Of a stretch of DNA of 37,810 nt, positions 31,605-37,810 are shown piece after piece (positions within the stretch are counted from its first letter, which is position 1; every line of letters begins with the position of its first letter). Under the pieces are notes generated by a model. The model was not told the DNA's origin. It saw only the letters and a list, made by a program, of their open reading frames with translations, and did not search any database. Both the position numbers and the translations under genes were made by a program. Source of the stretch: JAVVVD01 sp964642795 (GTDB lineage Bacteria > Bacillota > Clostridia > Christensenellales > CAG-138); contig CAZXRQ010000010.1 of the NCBI GenBank assembly GCA_964642795.1, positions 1 through 37,810 on the forward strand, in the 5' to 3' direction.

Positions 31605-32858
31605 ATGAGCACCGTTATTCTAAAGGGCAACGTGGTATACGCGCCCGCGCTGGGCAAACTATGTGCAAACAGACATGCATATGTGATTGCGGAGGATGGA
31701 ATAATTACGGGTATATTCGATGAATTGCCCGGGAAATACGGCGTATGTGAGATCGCAGACTTTGGAGATTCGCTGATCACGCCGGCGTTTTGCGACCTGC
31801 ACCTGCATGCCCCGCAATGGAGCATGGTGGGTATGGGTATGGATCTGCGGCTGCTGGAATGGCTGAGTACATACGCATATAAGGCCGAAGCGCTGTATGC
31901 GGATACGGGCTTCGCCGCGGAGGCATACGCCCAGCTCGCATCGTCGTTGCTGCGTGCAGGTACTACGCGGGTGAGCGCGTTTTCCAGCCTGCATTCGGAT
32001 TCCACGCTGGTACTGATGCGGGCATTTGAGCGCGCGGGCGTGTGCGGCTGCGTGGGCAAGGTCAATATGGACCGAAACAACGCGCCGGAGCTTTGCGAGA
32101 GCACCCGGCAGAGCAAGGACGCAACTTTGCGCTGGCTGGAGGGCTGCGGCGGCTTTTCGTATGTTGCACCGATAATTACGCCGCGCTTTACTCCGTCATG
32201 CACCGACGAGCTGATGGAGTGGCTGGGCGGGCTTGCGCAGGAGCGCGGGCTGAACGTACAATCCCACCTTTCGGAGAATCCGGACGAGGTGGCGTGGGTA
32301 AAGCGCCTGCATCCGGACTGCGAATACTACTACCAATCCTATGAGAAATACGGCCTGTGGAAGCGGGGCACGCTTATGGCACACTGTGTATACAGCGACG
32401 AAAAGGAGCGCGCCGCCATGCGCCGCGCCGGGGTCACGGCCGTGCATTGCCCGGACAGCAATTTAAACATATCCAGCGGCATAGCGCCTATACGCCGTAT
32501 GCTGGACGAGGGCGTGAACGTATGCCTTGGCTCGGATATAGCCGGGGGCGCGCTGTTATCCATAGCGGATGTGGCTTCGCTCGCAGTGCGGTGCAGCAAG
32601 CTGCGTGCGCTGGAGGACCCCGCACAGCCCTTCCTGACATTTGGGGAGGCGTTCTACCTTGCCACGTCGGCCGGCCAGGTATACTTCGGCGAAAAGCCCG
32701 GCTTCGCCGCGGGAAACAGCCTGCATGCGCTGGTGCTGGACGATGGGGAGCTGCCCGCAGCCTGTGAGCTTACGCTGGAGGAGCGTCTGGAACGGCTGAT
32801 GTATATGCAGTCCCGCCGCATCTCCGCCGTGTACAGTGCGGGGCGCAGGGTGATATAA
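31605..32858 (+). CDS. guaD: Guanine deaminase
   Basis: 417-residue amidohydrolase. Zinc ligands and signature residues: DLHLHAPQ (His66, His68), QSHLSEN, HCVYSD and GSDIAGG; CPDSNLNISSG is typical of guanine deaminase. It converts guanine to xanthine and ammonia in the cytoplasm. Start follows TCGGAGG. It lies 18 bases after the MocA-like gene and ends the purine operon. The product xanthine would feed the molybdenum hydroxylase implied by the MocA gene. Confidence 0.92.
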   Translation: MSTVILKGNVVYAPALGKLCANRHAYVIAEDGIITGIFDELPGKYGVCEIADFGDSLITPAFCDLHLHAPQWSMVGMGMDLRLLEWLSTYAYKAEALYADTGFAAEAYAQLASSLLRAGTTRVSAFSSLHSDSTLVLMRAFERAGVCGCVGKVNMDRNNAPELCESTRQSKDATLRWLEGCGGFSYVAPIITPRFTPSCTDELMEWLGGLAQERGLNVQSHLSENPDEVAWVKRLHPDCEYYYQSYEKYGLWKRGTLMAHCVYSDEKERAAMRRAGVTAVHCPDSNLNISSGIAPIRRMLDEGVNVCLGSDIAGGALLSIADVASLAVRCSKLRALEDPAQPFLTFGEAFYLATSAGQVYFGEKPGFAAGNSLHALVLDDGELPAACELTLEERLERLMYMQSRRISAVYSAGRRVI

Positions 32859-32865
32859 AATGAGT

Positions 32866-32890
32866 AAAGGCGCCATGTAAGGCGCCTTTT
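32866..32890. terminator. Terminator hairpin, left copy flanking structured repeat B
   Basis: AAAGGCGCC-ATGTAA-GGCGCCTTT followed by TT. The 27 bases from 32864 to 32890 recur exactly at 33101-33127. Confidence 0.85.
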
Positions 32891-33100
32891 TAGGCTGTCG
32901 GAAAAGTCGATTTTGACTTTTTCGAGCTTGCAGTCTTTGCCTCTCGCCAAAAGGCTGCGCCTGTTGGCTCCCGGGCGGCAAAGCCTGAGAAGAACAGGGA
33001 AAATCTGCGATTTTCCTTCCGGTCTGACGCACCTGTCGTCAGACCGGATTTTACATTAAGGGCTGCGGCCCTTAATAATCCCGGGGTTTATCGACAGATT
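32891..33100. repeat. Structured MITE-like repeat, copy B
   Basis: 210 bp, same orientation, hairpins and termini as 25206-25416 (starts AGGCTGTCGGAAAA, ends TTTATCGACAG). The CCGGTCTGACG/CGTCAGACCGG stem is longer and fully paired here, while the CCAACAGGC arm carries one mismatch. It lies between convergent guaD and yegP and is flanked by exact copies of the local terminator. Confidence 0.85.
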
Positions 33101-33127
33101 GTAAAGGCGCCATGTAAGGCGCCTTTT
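33101..33127. terminator. Terminator hairpin, right copy flanking structured repeat B
   Basis: Exact 27-base duplicate of 32864-32890. As a bidirectional hairpin it also terminates yegP transcripts on the minus strand. Confidence 0.85.
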
Positions 33128-33150
33128 GTGTATAGTATGGATGACTTGGA

Positions 33151-33516
33151 TTATTCGCTTACGGTCTCGCTGCCGGCATTTTTGACAACACTCTCAATGC
33201 CGTTTTTGCAGCCGGCCTTGGATTTGTAGCCCTCGGAAACCAGTATGATCTCGCCATTTTTGGCCTTCAGACGGAAACGGAACTCGCCCTTCTTGTCGAG
33301 ATACAGCTCAAACTTCGGGTGGGTCTCGGCCTTGTAGCCTTCAACCGTCTGATCCTCAACGGCTGCTATGGGAGCGTTCTTAGAGACGCTTGCTATACCG
33401 TTTTTGCAGGCGGCTTCTGAGGAGTAGTTTTCGCTAACGCCAATGATTTCGTTGTTGCCGGCCTTGAGTACGAAGTTAAAGCCGGATTTGCCACTGCGCA
33501 TCACATATTTACCCAT
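33151..33516 (-). CDS. YegP-family (DUF1508) protein with two repeats
   Basis: 121 residues made of two DUF1508 repeats (about 1-55 and 63-118). Each has the pattern F.L.AGN/KAKNGEII..SE.Y.S...C.NGI.SV.KNA. The family is small, soluble and of unknown function. Start is ATG 33516, eight bases after AGGAGG. Promoter at 33547-33575. Monocistronic. Confidence 0.92.
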   Translation of the reverse strand: MGKYVMRSGKSGFNFVLKAGNNEIIGVSENYSSEAACKNGIASVSKNAPIAAVEDQTVEGYKAETHPKFELYLDKKGEFRFRLKAKNGEIILVSEGYKSKAGCKNGIESVVKNAGSETVSE

Positions 33517-33546
33517 CAATAATTCCTCCTAAAAACTTATTGGAAT

Positions 33547-33575
33547 ATTATACTACATATTGCGTCATAATGAAA
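33547..33575 (-). promoter_or_regulatory. Promoter of the yegP-like gene
   Basis: Minus strand: TTTCAT (33570-33575), 17-base spacer, consensus TATAAT (33547-33552). Confidence 0.6.
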
Positions 33576-33680
33576 GCCAATTAATTTCTATTTGTACTGC
33601 CTTCGCTTACCGGTAGCCCGGCGGCAGCATAAGTGCTATAATACCATATAATCGACACGATACGCGGAGGTATTTGTATA

Positions 33681-34487
33681 ATGAGAAGCGTTAAAAAATA
33701 TATCACGGCAATGGCCTGCGCGGCGCTTGTGCTGCTGCTGTGCGCGGGCTGCGCCGATAAAAACGCATACGTGCAGGCGGCGGGCCTTTTTGACGAGGGA
33801 CGGTATCAGGAGGCGCTGGCGGTATATGACGAGCTGGCCGCGGACGAATATGAGGATTCCGCCCTGCGTGCAGCGGAGTGCCGCTACCAGCTGGCGGCGC
33901 AGCTGTATCTATCGGGTGACCTTGAGGCCGCGGAGCAGGCCATGCTCGCGCTGGACGGATATGCGGATTCTGCGGAGGTCGCGGCTGCCTGCCGCGAGGA
34001 GTTGGACAACATTGCAGCATATGACGCGGCCTGCGCGCTTATGGAGAGCGATCCCGCCGCCGCACGCGATGCGTTTGCCGCGCTGGACGGCTACCGCGAC
34101 AGTGCGCTGCTTATGGAGGTGTGCTTAAACCGCATGGGCTATGCCGTAAGCTATATGGACGAGGCCTTTACGGTGGAGCCGCTTGTGCTGGGCGCGGATG
34201 ACGGCGGCAATGTTACGCTTACGGTACGGCTCAGCGGCATAGTCAGCGTGAACTTTGCCGGCCAGATAACGGTACCCATATCCCCGGCAGCTGCATCGGT
34301 GTATGTGGAGGGGAGAGAGTATGCTTATACTGAGTGCGAGCTGGATCTGGAGCAGAACGAATGCACCTTTAGATTTGGTACGGCAGGCCCCGTGGAGCTG
34401 GTAGAGCTGTATGCCAACGGTTCCATGGCGGACAGTATACGCTATCAGATAGACCCGGCTACGCTTACCGCAGCGGAAGCAGAATAA
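33681..34487 (+). CDS. Lipoprotein with TPR-like repeats
   Basis: 268 residues. Signal peptide with lipobox LCAGC (Cys24). Residues ~30-150 contain helical repeat units (AGLFDEGRYQEALAVYDEL, AAQLYLSGDLEAAEQAMLALDGYADS, DAFAALDGYRDS) like those in other Clostridial TPR lipoproteins. The C-terminal ~110 residues are beta-rich (GNVTLTVRLSGIVSVNFAG) and unrecognised. Probably surface-anchored; function unknown. CGGAGG precedes the start and two TATAAT boxes lie at 33637-33642 and 33647-33652, though without a clear -35. Confidence 0.8.
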   Translation: MRSVKKYITAMACAALVLLLCAGCADKNAYVQAAGLFDEGRYQEALAVYDELAADEYEDSALRAAECRYQLAAQLYLSGDLEAAEQAMLALDGYADSAEVAAACREELDNIAAYDAACALMESDPAAARDAFAALDGYRDSALLMEVCLNRMGYAVSYMDEAFTVEPLVLGADDGGNVTLTVRLSGIVSVNFAGQITVPISPAAASVYVEGREYAYTECELDLEQNECTFRFGTAGPVELVELYANGSMADSIRYQIDPATLTAAEAE

Positions 34488-34500
34488 ATGCGAACAGACG

Positions 34501-34530
34501 AAAGCCCGCGATATTACACCGCGGGCTTTT
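34501..34530. terminator. Bidirectional terminator between lipoprotein and DUF2087 genes
   Basis: AAAGCCCGCG (34501-34510) pairs with CGCGGGCTTT (34520-34529); convergent genes on both sides. Confidence 0.88.
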
Positions 34531-34549
34531 GTATATGTGCAAGCTGCGT

Positions 34550-34840
34550 TTATTCTTCGATCTTTACGCGCCAGTAGCGGCTGCCGTCGCGTTCGCGGGC
34601 CAGCAGCCCGGATTCGACCAAACCGCGCCGCAGTATGAAGTAATCGTCGAACGTGTGCCATGCGGAGAGTATGGCGTTTACCTCATGCTCGGTATAGTCG
34701 GCATCGTATTCGAATTTTGCTGCAAGGTATTGCATGGCAAGCTGCCTGGGCGCCTGCTTTGAGGGCAACTGCTTCAGACGCCCGTCACCATCGAGAAAGC
34801 GGGCGAGAAGCTGCGTGTCGGTAGGATTTAGCTTTGACAT
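34550..34840 (-). CDS. DUF2087 domain protein
   Basis: 96 residues. The core matches DUF2087: RLKQLPSKQAPRQLAMQYLAAKF, YTEHEVNAILSAWHTFDDYFILRRGLVESGLLARERDGSRYWR. DUF2087 domains resemble a winged helix and are often attached to transcription regulators, so a DNA- or nucleotide-related role is possible but unproven. ATG 34840 chosen because GGAG lies eight bases before it; a GTG three codons upstream overlaps the ribosome site. Follows the flavoprotein gene by 18 bases (same transcript). Confidence 0.88.
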   Translation of the reverse strand: MSKLNPTDTQLLARFLDGDGRLKQLPSKQAPRQLAMQYLAAKFEYDADYTEHEVNAILSAWHTFDDYFILRRGLVESGLLARERDGSRYWRVKIEE

Positions 34841-34858
34841 TTGTATCACTCCTTTGGA

Positions 34859-35482
34859 TCAGCGGATAAAGTTGGTTCTTGCGCGCTCCTCGGGGACGGG
34901 AAGCGTTACGCCTGCGTCGCGTCCGGCGTGTATGGACTTGATGAGCCACGCCATATTTCTGCCGAGCGTGCGCATTATCTGCAGCCCCTCCAGGTCACGC
35001 CTTACCTCGTCGGGGGTATTGCCGTGCACCATGTTCCAGTACTGGCTGGAAACCACCGGCATATTGGAGATGCTAAAGTATTTGTTCAGCACATCCAGAG
35101 AGAAAACGGTGCCGGCACGGCGTGCGGAGACTACCGCGGCGGCGGGCTTGTACGGGAAGCCGCCGCTGGCATAGAACATCCTGTCCATAAATGATATGAT
35201 GCTGCCGTTGGGAGAGCTGTAATACACGGGCGCGCCAACAATAAGCCCGTCGCAGTCACGCATAGCAAGTATGGCCTCGTTTACCGGGTCGCTGTCGAAT
35301 ATGCACAGCCGCGAATCCTTTCGGCAGCTACCGCAGACAGAACAGCCGCATATGGGCGCTGTGCCTATATGCAGTATCTGCGAACTTACTCCTTCCAGCT
35401 CGAGCTGGAAGGCAACTTCGTCCAGCGCGGTGCGGGTACAGCCGTTATTGTGCGGGCTGCCGTTGATAAGAAGCACCTTCAT
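34859..35482 (-). CDS. NADPH-dependent FMN reductase / iron-sulfur flavoprotein-like
   Basis: 207 residues with a flavodoxin-like fold. FMN phosphate loop: NGSPHNNGCTRTAL; a cysteine cluster (CGCSVCGSCRKDSRLC) follows, reminiscent of iron-sulfur flavoproteins; then APVYYSSPNGSIISFMDRMFY, typical of this family. It likely reduces quinones, flavins or an unknown acceptor in the cytoplasm. Start follows CGGAGG. It is 42 bases downstream of the pilin-like gene and upstream of DUF2087. Confidence 0.87.
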   Translation of the reverse strand: MKVLLINGSPHNNGCTRTALDEVAFQLELEGVSSQILHIGTAPICGCSVCGSCRKDSRLCIFDSDPVNEAILAMRDCDGLIVGAPVYYSSPNGSIISFMDRMFYASGGFPYKPAAAVVSARRAGTVFSLDVLNKYFSISNMPVVSSQYWNMVHGNTPDEVRRDLEGLQIMRTLGRNMAWLIKSIHAGRDAGVTLPVPEERARTNFIR

Positions 35483-35517
35483 ATTTGTGAACCTCCGGTT
35501 ATAATAGGGGGGAGCAT

Positions 35518-35545
35518 ATGCAGCTCAGCTCTTGGTGAGCTGCAT
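35518..35545 (-). promoter_or_regulatory. Hairpin overlapping the pilin-like gene stop codon
   Basis: ATGCAGCTCA and TGAGCTGCAT form a perfect 10-bp stem with an eight-base loop. On the minus strand the TGA stop begins the 3' arm. No T-run, so likely a 3'-end or processing structure. Confidence 0.45.
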
Positions 35546-36406
35546 GGAGTTGAATACTTCCACGGTCTTTTCGTAGCTGCTCTTTGTAGTGCCAGTCTGA
35601 ACCGTGCCGGTGTATTCCGCCCAGGTCGCGGATGAAACGGCACCGCGGCTGAATACCTTATAGGTGACGCCGTCGAGTGTATTTTCTGTGACCTGCTTGT
35701 AGCCGGCGGTATAGGTCTTGGTTTTGGAGTTATAGCGGATGACCCGCACCCAGTCGCCGACATCGTATTTTGTGATATCCTGATCGGAAAACCAAACTAT
35801 TTTGTAGCCGCCTTCGTGTGTTATGGCCCAGCTTTTAACGTTTAGTGCGGCAAAATCCACGTCTTCGCCCACCATATATTCCTGCATATAGTTGACCCAT
35901 GCCGAGGAGACGACGATCGCGGTGGAGTCGATGGTCTGGGGCATGTTATGACCGGCGCTGACCGATGCGTCATAAGCCTCCACCAGCGGTATGTTGGGTG
36001 CAAGCGAAGAATCCGGCAGACCGTCTATATCGCTTTCTAACGAGCCGTGCAGACTGCAGACGATGTTTTCGATGTGGCGATAATCGCTTGAATATGTAAC
36101 GGTGCATTCGCCGCCGCAGGGGGCGGTATAGCTTGTGGCGGAGTTTACGGTGTAGTCGCCGTATGCCAGTGCGCGGGAGAGTGCGCCTTCGGCGTCTACG
36201 TCGCCGTACAGCGCGTCGGTGCGCGACCGGTAGGCAAGCATTACGGCCTGCATATTGACACGGCAGGAGTGGGTGGCGGCTCTATCGAGGTAGCCGCTAA
36301 CCACCGGGATGGCTATGCCGGTAAGCACGATAAGCACGCCGATTACGATTATGACCTCTACCAGCGTAAATGCGCGGGATACGCAAATTTTTGAGTTTTT
36401 CCTCAT
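35525..36406 (-). CDS. Type IV pilin-like protein (prepilin N-terminal methylation motif)
   Basis: 293 residues. After a short positive leader (MRKNSKICVSRA) comes the prepilin signature FTLVEVIIVIGVLIVLTGIAIP, with Glu at +5 and Ala instead of Gly before the cleavage site. The remaining ~260 residues are unrecognised: a helical part (AATHSCRVNMQAVMLAYRSR) and a beta-rich C-terminus (VKSWAITHEGGYKIVWFSDQD). No prepilin peptidase, ATPase or other pilus genes are in the window. ATG 36406 is chosen because the promoter lies immediately upstream and leaves no room for the longer frame; the message appears leaderless. Confidence 0.82.
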   Translation of the reverse strand: MRKNSKICVSRAFTLVEVIIVIGVLIVLTGIAIPVVSGYLDRAATHSCRVNMQAVMLAYRSRTDALYGDVDAEGALSRALAYGDYTVNSATSYTAPCGGECTVTYSSDYRHIENIVCSLHGSLESDIDGLPDSSLAPNIPLVEAYDASVSAGHNMPQTIDSTAIVVSSAWVNYMQEYMVGEDVDFAALNVKSWAITHEGGYKIVWFSDQDITKYDVGDWVRVIRYNSKTKTYTAGYKQVTENTLDGVTYKVFSRGAVSSATWAEYTGTVQTGTTKSSYEKTVEVFNSMQLTKS

Positions 36407-36412
36407 ATCGCA

Positions 36413-36441
36413 ATTATAGCAGAAAACGCATAAGGATTCAA
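36413..36441 (-). promoter_or_regulatory. Promoter of the pilin-like gene, placed for a leaderless mRNA
   Basis: Minus strand: TTGAAT (36436-36441), exact 17-base spacer, consensus TATAAT (36413-36418), then only six bases to the ATG. No Shine-Dalgarno sequence. Confidence 0.7.
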
Positions 36442-36494
36442 CGGAACGCACATAACCAGGCGCTGCTTTTTTGATTCTGCTTTAGGCGGCAGAG

Positions 36495-36524
36495 GTGACA
36501 AATGTGCTGCTCAGGGTGTAAAAT
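36495..36524 (+). promoter_or_regulatory. Candidate galE promoter
   Basis: GTGACA (36495-36500), 18-base spacer, TAAAAT (36519-36524). It shares CAGGGTGTAAAAT with the site at 11792-11804. Confidence 0.45.
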
Positions 36525-36561
36525 AAAAATATACAGCGCTATTTCTGCATCGGAGGTAAAT

Positions 36562-37578
36562 ATGCGTATACTTGTTACCGGCGGGGCGGGCTATATAGGC
36601 TCACATACCTGCGTGGAGCTGCTTAATGCCGGCTACGACGCCGTTGTAGTGGACGACCTGCGCAACAGCAGCGAAAAGGCTATCGCGAGGGTTAAGCAGA
36701 TAACCGGGAAACCGCTTCCGTTCCACAAAACAGATGTGTGTGACCGCGCGGCGCTGGACGCCGTGCTGGACGGGTATGACGACATAGTCTGCGCCATACA
36801 TTTCGCCGGGCTGAAGGCGGTGGGCGAGTCCGTGGAAAAACCGCTCCAGTATTATCGCAACAATCTGGACGCCACGATGACGCTGTGCGAGGCGCTGACG
36901 GCGCACGGTATAAAGCGGCTGATATTCTCCTCCTCCGCAACGGTATACAGGCCGGGGGACGCTATGCCGCTGGCGGAGGGGTATGAGCTGGGCTGTACCA
37001 ATCCCTACGGCTGGACCAAATTTGTCAGCGAGCAAATATTGATGGATCTGTGTGCGGCGGACGGTGAATTCTCCGCGGTGCTGTTGCGCTATTTCAATCC
37101 CGTGGGCGCGCATGAGAGCGGGCTTATAGGAGAGGATCCGCGCGGCATACCCAACAACCTTATGCCATACATCTGCCAAACCGCCGTGGGAAGGCGCGAG
37201 CGGCTCAATGTATTCGGCAACGACTATCCTACCCCGGACGGTACAGGCGTACGGGATTATATACACGTTTGCGATTTGGCTCGCGGCCATGTGGCGGCCA
37301 TCGAGTACGCGCTGAAGCATACCGGAGCGATCCCCATTAATCTTGGAACGGGCAACGGGGTGAGCGTATTGGAGCTTTTGCACGCGTTTGAGCAGGCGTG
37401 CGGGCATCGGATACCCTATGCCATAGCAGGCCGCAGGGCGGGAGATGTGGCGGAATGTTACGCTGATCCTTCGCGCGCATACGAGCTGCTGGGCTGGAAG
37501 GCGCGCTGCGGCATAGACCGCATGTGCGAGGACGCCTGGCGCTGGCAGAGCGAAAACCCCATGGGCTACGGAGAGTAA
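36562..37578 (+). CDS. galE: UDP-glucose 4-epimerase
   Basis: 338 residues, family length. NAD-binding GGAGYIGSHTCVELL at residues 7-21, catalytic region SSSATVY and the YxxxK pair in NPYGWTKFVSE; LRYFNPVGAHESGLIGEDP, then GTGVRDYIHVCDLA are GalE hallmarks. It interconverts UDP-glucose and UDP-galactose for cell-wall and surface polysaccharides. ATG 36562 is chosen since GGAGG sits five bases before it; the frame is open for 20 more codons upstream but those overlap the promoter. Cruciform copy 2 lies 55 bases downstream. Confidence 0.94.
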   Translation: MRILVTGGAGYIGSHTCVELLNAGYDAVVVDDLRNSSEKAIARVKQITGKPLPFHKTDVCDRAALDAVLDGYDDIVCAIHFAGLKAVGESVEKPLQYYRNNLDATMTLCEALTAHGIKRLIFSSSATVYRPGDAMPLAEGYELGCTNPYGWTKFVSEQILMDLCAADGEFSAVLLRYFNPVGAHESGLIGEDPRGIPNNLMPYICQTAVGRRERLNVFGNDYPTPDGTGVRDYIHVCDLARGHVAAIEYALKHTGAIPINLGTGNGVSVLELLHAFEQACGHRIPYAIAGRRAGDVAECYADPSRAYELLGWKARCGIDRMCEDAWRWQSENPMGYGE

Positions 37579-37633
37579 GACAGGGGGCGTTTTTGCGCGT
37601 TAGCATACCCGGCCGCCAGCTACACCGTGTGCC

Positions 37634-37710
37634 GGGGCGCGCGTGGACCGCATGCGCGGTCCGGGCGGGCTTGCGCCCGCCGCTTGCGCGCTTCGCGCGC
37701 CGCGCGCCCC
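37634..37710. repeat. GC-rich cruciform repeat element, copy 2
   Basis: Outer stem GGGGCGCGCG (37634-37643) with CGCGCGCCCC (37701-37710). Inside: GGACCGC/GCGGTCC, GCGGGC/GCCCGC and GCGCGC-TTC-GCGCGC. Same order and orientation as 14483-14595, and the 3' part is closely similar in sequence, but the first two hairpins have different, still fully paired, sequences. Confidence 0.75.
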
Positions 37711-37749
37711 GTCCGGTAAACCAAGCCGTCATTTTGCAGCGCAGCAGCA

Positions 37750-37783
37750 AGCAGTGGCCGCGGCATATGCCGCGGCCACTGCT
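37750..37783. repeat. Perfect 15-bp palindromic hairpin
   Basis: AGCAGTGGCCGCGGC and GCCGCGGCCACTGCT with an ATAT loop. A run of T-rich sequence begins 11 bases later. It may be a terminator for a gene beyond the window, or another repeat. Confidence 0.6.
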
Positions 37784-37810
37784 GAAAACCGTGTTTTGTT
37801 TTATGCTTTG

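Overview
The window is GC-rich DNA from a spore-forming member of the Clostridia (phylum Bacillota). Three things point there: a complete SpoIIR/SleB/YpeB sporulation and germination block, a perfect CIRCE heat-shock operator, and strong Bacillota-type Shine-Dalgarno sites (GGAGG). Isoleucine is written with ATA unusually often for DNA this GC-rich. No rRNA, tRNA, CRISPR array, phage module or transposase gene was found.

Layout. 54-614: C-terminal fragment of a LuxR-type regulator. 856-3738: polar amino-acid ABC transporter with a decayed second binding-protein gene inside the operon. 3813-8754: complete 2-oxo acid/acetoin dehydrogenase complex (E1 alpha, E1 beta, E2, E3) plus a DUF6506-like protein. 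8842-9264: Hsp20 under CIRCE. 9480-14394: housekeeping and unknown genes (zinc-ribbon/Sel1 protein, GNAT, AIM24-like, metallo-beta-lactamase fold). 14617-17270: ypeB, sleB, spoIIR on the minus strand, divergent from ispE and a murC-type ligase (17357-19583). 19909-21812: two-component system, divergent from a VTC polymerase/DUF4956/carbohydrate-binding lipoprotein operon (21995-25027). 25458-29303: F420 ligase-like protein, lipoprotein phosphoesterase, zinc-ribbon membrane protein, double 4Fe-4S protein. 29478-32858: purine-catabolism operon (hydantoinase, MocA-like, guanine deaminase) behind what looks like a variant guanine-class riboswitch. 33151-37578: YegP, a lipoprotein, DUF2087, a flavoprotein, an orphan pilin-like protein and GalE.

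The most unusual content is noncoding. (1) Two roughly 210-bp highly structured repeats (25206-25416 and 32891-33100) have CTGTCGA-type inverted termini. Each lies between convergent genes and is flanked on both sides by an exact copy of the local terminator hairpin. The hairpin sequence differs between the two loci, so these look like mobile elements that target terminators and duplicate the whole hairpin. (2) Two GC-rich cruciform elements (14483-14595 and 37634-37710) share an outer stem and three inner hairpins whose sequences differ but whose pairing is kept. (3) The riboswitch at 29519-29583 keeps the purine-riboswitch core but has shortened loops and a changed J3/1. (4) The pilin-like gene and ispE have -10 boxes only a few bases before their start codons and no Shine-Dalgarno site, which suggests leaderless mRNAs.

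How the genes may work together: amino-acid import and a thiamine-dependent dehydrogenase feed carbon to central metabolism. The purine operon deaminates guanine to xanthine and supports a molybdenum enzyme encoded elsewhere. The two-component system probably controls the neighbouring surface/polyphosphate operon. These links are inferences from gene order.
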